From an uncultured Spirochaetaceae bacterium (GTDB lineage: Bacteria > Spirochaetota > Spirochaetia > Treponematales > Treponemataceae): a stretch of 38,328 nucleotides of DNA. Location: NCBI GenBank assembly GCA_902797305.1, contig CADBSK010000137.1:1-38328 (forward strand), given 5' to 3'. Below, in pieces: positions 34,964 to 38,328 of this stretch. Each line of letters starts with the position of its first letter. Position 1 is the stretch's first letter. The notes beneath the pieces are model-generated. The model was not told the DNA's origin and did not search any database. It was given only the letters and a program-made list of their open reading frames with translations. Both the position numbers and the translations under genes were made by a program.

Positions 34964-35737
34964 ATGTTAGAAAAAGATAAAAAAAATTGCCTTTTTGACG
35001 CTCATTTTCATATTTTTGATGTGCAAAAGTACCAGTCACTATCAGATTTATGGTCAGACTTTCAAAAAAATGACTATTTTTACACAGGAATGACTTGTGC
35101 TTATACAAAAGAGCAGTGGTTTTTGCAGAAAAAACTTTGTGATTCTTCTTCAAATTTTGATAATATAAAACTCTATAAAGGAATTGGGATTCATCCCTGG
35201 TATTTGGATGAAAGCCTCATTCCTTTCATAGATCAATTAGCAAAAGATGATTCTCTCGATTTTATTGGAGAAATTGGACTGGATTATTATACACCAGAAT
35301 TAAAAAGTACCAGAAAATTACAGGTTGAGCTTTTTTATAAACAACTGCAAATGGCCATTCAGTATTCTAAAGGGGTTGTAATTCATTCTAGAAAGGCATT
35401 TGATGATATATTAACATTTTCCAACGAACTAAAAAAAATACCCTATGTAATTTTTCATTCTTTTGATGGCGGAGTTTCACAGACAGAAGCTCTGATTAGA
35501 AGAGGTATAAATGTGTATTTTAGTTTTGGTTCATCGATTTTAAAGAAAAGTAAAAAAGCTTTAGAATGTGTAAAAAATCTTCCTGTAAATAGACTTTTAA
35601 CAGAAACCGATGCACCTTTTCAGCCGCTAAAAGGAGAATCATTTTTACCGGTGCAGGCAATTATTTCAATTACAAAAGAAATTTCTGAATTAAATCCTTT
35701 GTTCTGTAACAATTCACCGTCTTTTTTATTTAATTAA
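34964..35737 (+). CDS. TatD-family metal-dependent hydrolase
   Basis: 257 residues. TatD/TIM-barrel amidohydrolase signs: DAHFHI (metal-binding HxH), GIHPWYL, the metal-bridging Glu in GEIGLDYY, VIHSR, FHSFDGG and the final Asp in LLTETDAP. Relatives are 3'-5' DNA exonucleases or deacylases; the substrate is unknown. The final 30 residues are shorter and less conserved than in E. coli TatD. It is followed 19 bp downstream by lepB, in the same direction and with its own -10-like box. Confidence 0.88.
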   Translation: MLEKDKKNCLFDAHFHIFDVQKYQSLSDLWSDFQKNDYFYTGMTCAYTKEQWFLQKKLCDSSSNFDNIKLYKGIGIHPWYLDESLIPFIDQLAKDDSLDFIGEIGLDYYTPELKSTRKLQVELFYKQLQMAIQYSKGVVIHSRKAFDDILTFSNELKKIPYVIFHSFDGGVSQTEALIRRGINVYFSFGSSILKKSKKALECVKNLPVNRLLTETDAPFQPLKGESFLPVQAIISITKEISELNPLFCNNSPSFLFN

Positions 35738-35756
35738 TTAGAGGTATACTTAAAAC
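35722..35756 (+). promoter_or_regulatory. Possible promoter of lepB, near-leaderless
   Basis: TATACT (35745-35750) ends exactly 6 nt before ATG 35757. The -35 position is only a T run. A GAGG (35741-35744) about 12 nt from the ATG could instead be a long-spaced ribosome site within a tatD-lepB transcript, so this member of the set is ambiguous. Confidence 0.4.
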
Positions 35757-37499
35757 ATGAAAAAATTTACTATTACAACTTATGTAACCTTGGGTGCAGC
35801 GATTTTATTTTCGTTGCTAAGTATTCATTTTAAGCTGGATGTATCATTCTGGGCTTTTCCTGTTAGTGCTGTTTTTACCGGATTTATCACCTGGGCTTTT
35901 TTCTGGATGCTCTTAAAAAAGAATAATATCAAGTTTGTTGCGGCAAGTATCAAATTATTGCAATATCTTCCATATGTTCTTTTACTTTCTTTTGTTATCA
36001 GAAGAGCCGGTAAGGTAAATACACAATACTGGTATGATGTTGTGACCGTTCTTTTGTGGGTTACGGCACTCGTTGGCAGATGGATTCTTTTATACAAATT
36101 AAATCCAAAAAGAATTCAAAACTTAAATCCACAATGGAAAAAAACTGAAGAAAAAAAATCCGGTGGAATTATCGCTATTAAAAAGCCAACCTTAAAAAAT
36201 ATTTTATTTGAAATCGTAGACTGGATTGATGCGATTGTTCAGGCTGTATTTACAGTTCTTTTAGTTCAAATTTTTATTTTTCAGCTCTACGTTATTCCCT
36301 CGGAATCAATGGTTCCTTCGTTCCTTGTAAAAGACAGAGTTGTGGTTTTTAAAACCTCCAGCGGGCCAAAGTTTCCTTTGAGTAAGGTCGGTCTTCCATG
36401 TGTAAAAAATTATAAAAGAGGCGATGTAGTAGTTTTCCGTAATCCTCAGTACGGTACAGATCGTCAAAATGAAATTCGTTTTGTTGCAAGCCAATTGATT
36501 TACATGCTTTCTTTTACAACAATTAATATTAATGTTGATTCTAATGGCAATCCAAAAGCAGATCCCCTTGTAAAGCGTATTTGTGGTGTTCCCGGTGAAC
36601 AACTTGTAATGCAGGATGGAACTCTTTATGCAAGAACAAAAGATAGTGATGAGTGGATTCCTGTTCAAAGCGATAATAAATTTGCTGCATGGAACCTTAA
36701 TAAATATGCATCTAAATTTTCTTATGGAAGCATTAAAGAATATCCAATTTCTCAGGAAGAATATGATGTAATGCTTGCGGTAGAAGAAGAGCGTTGTAAT
36801 CTTGATATGGATCTTGTAGCTCGGGAATGTAGTTCTTTGTATAAGCAAATTGGTTCTTACGTTAAGAACTCTAGTGATTCTGTTCAATTGCCTTTATATG
36901 CAAATGAAATCTTTGGCAAATTTACGGGTGTCACCCGACAAGTAATTTCTGGAAGAGAAGGTTATGCATGGCTAAAAACATATCTTACAGACTGGATAAA
37001 TAATTACGATTCTGTAAAGGCTTCTCTTATGCAGGATGCATACACCGAAGCAAATTATAAACTAAACGCTATGTTTAAATTGTATTCTGGTAGACTGTTC
37101 CTTAGAACTGCACAGCTTTTGTCCCAGGAAAAAGATCAAAGTTCCTTTGCTGAAGATTCGAAGTTTATGGAATGCTATAACGACCTTAGAAATGTGACTT
37201 TCTATATAAACATACTTGATCAGAGAAATATGCCTGTTTTCCCAAAAAATGACGAAAACGGAAATCCTGTTTATATTCCTGATGGTTCATATTTTATGAT
37301 GGGGGATAACCGTTTTAATTCACTGGATATGAGACATAAGAGTAGTTTTAGCGAAGAGCCTTTAACAGAGTTTGATAATTACAGCATCAGATATTCTAGT
37401 TGTCTTGAACAAAAGTATGTTTCAAAGGATAGAATTCTTGGAACCGCATCTTATAGATTCTGGCCTCTAAATCGTGTAGGCACTATTAAAACTAAATAA
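35757..37499 (+). CDS. lepB: Signal peptidase I, unusually long
   Basis: 580 residues against about 324 for E. coli LepB. It has about five hydrophobic helices before the catalytic domain (about 7-25, 28-50, 60-80, 90-112 and 152-178). The catalytic serine is S184 in PSESMVPS, the general-base lysine is K273 in LVKRICGVPGE, and the GDNR box is at 516-519 (GDNRFNSLDMRH; D517). The domain holds about 244 residues between K273 and D517, against about 135 in E. coli, with a large helical insertion (about 315-495). The protein removes signal peptides from exported proteins at the inner-membrane outer face. A two-way terminator follows. Confidence 0.92.
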   Translation: MKKFTITTYVTLGAAILFSLLSIHFKLDVSFWAFPVSAVFTGFITWAFFWMLLKKNNIKFVAASIKLLQYLPYVLLLSFVIRRAGKVNTQYWYDVVTVLLWVTALVGRWILLYKLNPKRIQNLNPQWKKTEEKKSGGIIAIKKPTLKNILFEIVDWIDAIVQAVFTVLLVQIFIFQLYVIPSESMVPSFLVKDRVVVFKTSSGPKFPLSKVGLPCVKNYKRGDVVVFRNPQYGTDRQNEIRFVASQLIYMLSFTTININVDSNGNPKADPLVKRICGVPGEQLVMQDGTLYARTKDSDEWIPVQSDNKFAAWNLNKYASKFSYGSIKEYPISQEEYDVMLAVEEERCNLDMDLVARECSSLYKQIGSYVKNSSDSVQLPLYANEIFGKFTGVTRQVISGREGYAWLKTYLTDWINNYDSVKASLMQDAYTEANYKLNAMFKLYSGRLFLRTAQLLSQEKDQSSFAEDSKFMECYNDLRNVTFYINILDQRNMPVFPKNDENGNPVYIPDGSYFMMGDNRFNSLDMRHKSSFSEEPLTEFDNYSIRYSSCLEQKYVSKDRILGTASYRFWPLNRVGTIKTK

Positions 37500-37511
37500 A
37501 ACGTTACGTAT

Positions 37512-37577
37512 AAAAAAAGGCTGTACACCATTTTCTAACTTTATTTAAGTTGAAAAAAAGGTGTACAGCCGTTTTTT
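37512..37577. terminator. Bidirectional intrinsic terminator
   Basis: GGCTGTACACC (37519-37529) is repeated as the exact complement at 37560-37570. The rightward copy is followed by GTTTTTT, and the leftward one by a run of T (7 A on this strand at 37512-37518). A small AACTT/AAGTT hairpin lies in the loop. It separates convergent lepB and the outer-membrane-like gene. Confidence 0.88.
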
Positions 37578-38208
37578 ATTCAAATCTAAATCCTACACCG
37601 ATTTTTGGATTAAATATGAAATCATGTGTTCCGCCATAACTTGATTTGCCGTTTGCAATTATAAATCCTAAAAAATCATATGCTATATCTGCACCAATTG
37701 TAAAATAACCATTTGAACTAAAGAAAATACTATCTTGAATGTTAGCACCGATGCCAAATGCATATGATAATGTAGCATAAGCAGCATCTGCAATCATCAT
37801 TATACAATGAATTCCTGGAGATACTGTAAATAACATTTTGTCTGTATGGATAATTGAAATTGCAGGTGCAATCAAGGCTGCCATTCCCAATAACGAATCA
37901 TAATCACTTCTACTTACTGAATAAGATTGTGTAACTCCGCCATAAGTTACCTTCATATTCATTGTCTGAGGAAATGCTAAATCCAAATTCGCATATAATC
38001 CAATCCTATCTGTATACAATGACAAAGCATGTATACCAAAGCCAATGGATGTCATGTTTGTTTCGGTTTTTGTACCGCTTTCTGTTGCAGTTTCAAAAAC
38101 TAATGGAACTGAAAAATGTAAACCAAATGACTCATATTTAGTTTCAACAGCAAAAATTGATGACATTAGTGAAAATATTAATGCCCCAACAAGAATTCTT
38201 TTTTTCAT
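37576..38208 (-). CDS. Small outer-membrane beta-barrel-like protein
   Basis: 210 residues. Signal peptide MKKRILVGALIFSLMSSIFA, then about eight to ten amphipathic strands separated by short turns (YESFGLHFSVPLVFET, GLYANLDLAFPQTMNMKVTYGG, NPKIGVGFRFE at the end). That pattern fits a small beta-barrel in the outer membrane, similar to the many unnamed treponemal barrels. The family is not recognised. The start is supported by GGAGG 8 nt upstream. The upstream region carries three overlapping hairpins (38236-38312). Confidence 0.78.
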   Translation of the reverse strand: MKKRILVGALIFSLMSSIFAVETKYESFGLHFSVPLVFETATESGTKTETNMTSIGFGIHALSLYTDRIGLYANLDLAFPQTMNMKVTYGGVTQSYSVSRSDYDSLLGMAALIAPAISIIHTDKMLFTVSPGIHCIMMIADAAYATLSYAFGIGANIQDSIFFSSNGYFTIGADIAYDFLGFIIANGKSSYGGTHDFIFNPKIGVGFRFE

Positions 38209-38235
38209 AAAAAGCCTCCAATGATCTTATCTTTT

Positions 38236-38312
38236 TTTGGGCGAAGTCGAGCATAGCAAGACTTCGCCCAAAGGACTCTTTCAAGTCCTTTGGGTAGTGT
38301 ACACTACCCAAA
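38236..38312. repeat. Chain of three overlapping perfect hairpins
   Basis: Hairpin 1: TTTGGGCGAAGTC (38236-38248) / GACTTCGCCCAAA (38260-38272). Hairpin 2: CCCAAAGGACT (38267-38277) / AGTCCTTTGGG (38284-38294). Hairpin 3: a perfect 24-bp palindrome centred on TAGTGTACACTA (38289-38312). Adjacent hairpins share a 6-base arm (CCCAAA or TTTGGG), so they are mutually exclusive in part. The sequence lies between the small OMP gene (its leader on the minus strand) and whatever follows at the window end. It could be a structured repeat, a regulatory leader or a terminator on the plus strand (followed by TTTTT at 38313-38317). Confidence 0.75.
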
Positions 38313-38328
38313 TTTTTAGAGAAAAAAT

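Noticed and set aside
36306..36887. 193-residue antisense open frame within lepB
   Set aside because: Shadow of a well-supported gene, Ile/Cys-rich, no ribosome site and no recognisable domain.

Overview
The window is about 38 kb of a low-GC spirochaete chromosome, most probably a host-associated (gut or rumen type) Treponema. The evidence is a DUF5312-type spirochaete protein, the order uvrA followed by an LptD/OstA-like gene (recalled from T. pallidum TP0514-TP0515), a phoH / HD-hydrolase / ybeY / corC / TPR cluster of treponemal type, BspA-like leucine-rich-repeat and carbohydrate-binding lipoproteins, and a Bacteroidetes-like ParE. The species cannot be named from the sequence alone. I saw no rRNA, tRNA, CRISPR array, transposase or prophage genes.

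Layout. 1-3327: 3' part of oadA (two consecutive biotinyl domains) and oadB of the sodium-pumping oxaloacetate decarboxylase, closed by a compound two-way terminator (3359-3416). 3433-12123: an accessory surface region. A leftward pair (unknown two-helix membrane protein and a BspA-like LRR/Fn3 lipoprotein) is divergent from a small XRE regulator across a palindrome-rich intergenic region. Two tandem Cthe_2159/DUF4353-type beta-helix lipoproteins follow. 12120-12758: a LUD-domain protein, tail to tail with the second lipoprotein and overlapping it by 4 bp. 12794-12974: a structured 181-bp repeat-like element bounded by 14-bp inverted repeats. 13062-16400: parE and a convergent CPA2 cation/proton antiporter. 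16491-19117: DUF5312 protein and a PgeF/laccase-domain protein overlapping by ATGA. 19172-25295: uvrA and an LptD-like outer-membrane gene. 25342-31473: phoH, PgpH-like HD hydrolase, ybeY, corC-like and a TPR protein, mostly overlapping head to tail. 31475-32377: a convergent secreted Fn3/TPR-like protein. 32496-34726: an RlmI-like methyltransferase and miaA. 34682-34900: a small conserved-looking gene antisense to the miaA end. 34964-37499: a TatD-family hydrolase and an unusually long signal peptidase I. 37576-38208: a small outer-membrane-like protein, followed (upstream of its start) by a chain of overlapping hairpins at the window edge.

The housekeeping genes handle RNA modification and maturation (YbeY, MiaA, RlmI-like), DNA repair and topology (UvrA, ParE), nucleotide signalling (HD hydrolase), cell envelope (LptD-like, LepB, PgeF) and energy or ion balance (OadAB, antiporter). 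The accessory region encodes surface proteins likely to contact host or plant polymers.

The most interesting unlisted signal is promoter architecture. Eight genes or operons (13062, 16400-, 16491, 19172, 32377-, 32496, 34964, 35757) have a consensus-like -10 box ending only 6-9 nt before the start codon, in several cases with a TTG-type -35 exactly 17 bp upstream. Most have no Shine-Dalgarno, whereas other genes in the same window have strong ones (7233, 10318, 12758-, 34900-, 38208-). This predicts leaderless or near-leaderless mRNAs for a set of core operons.
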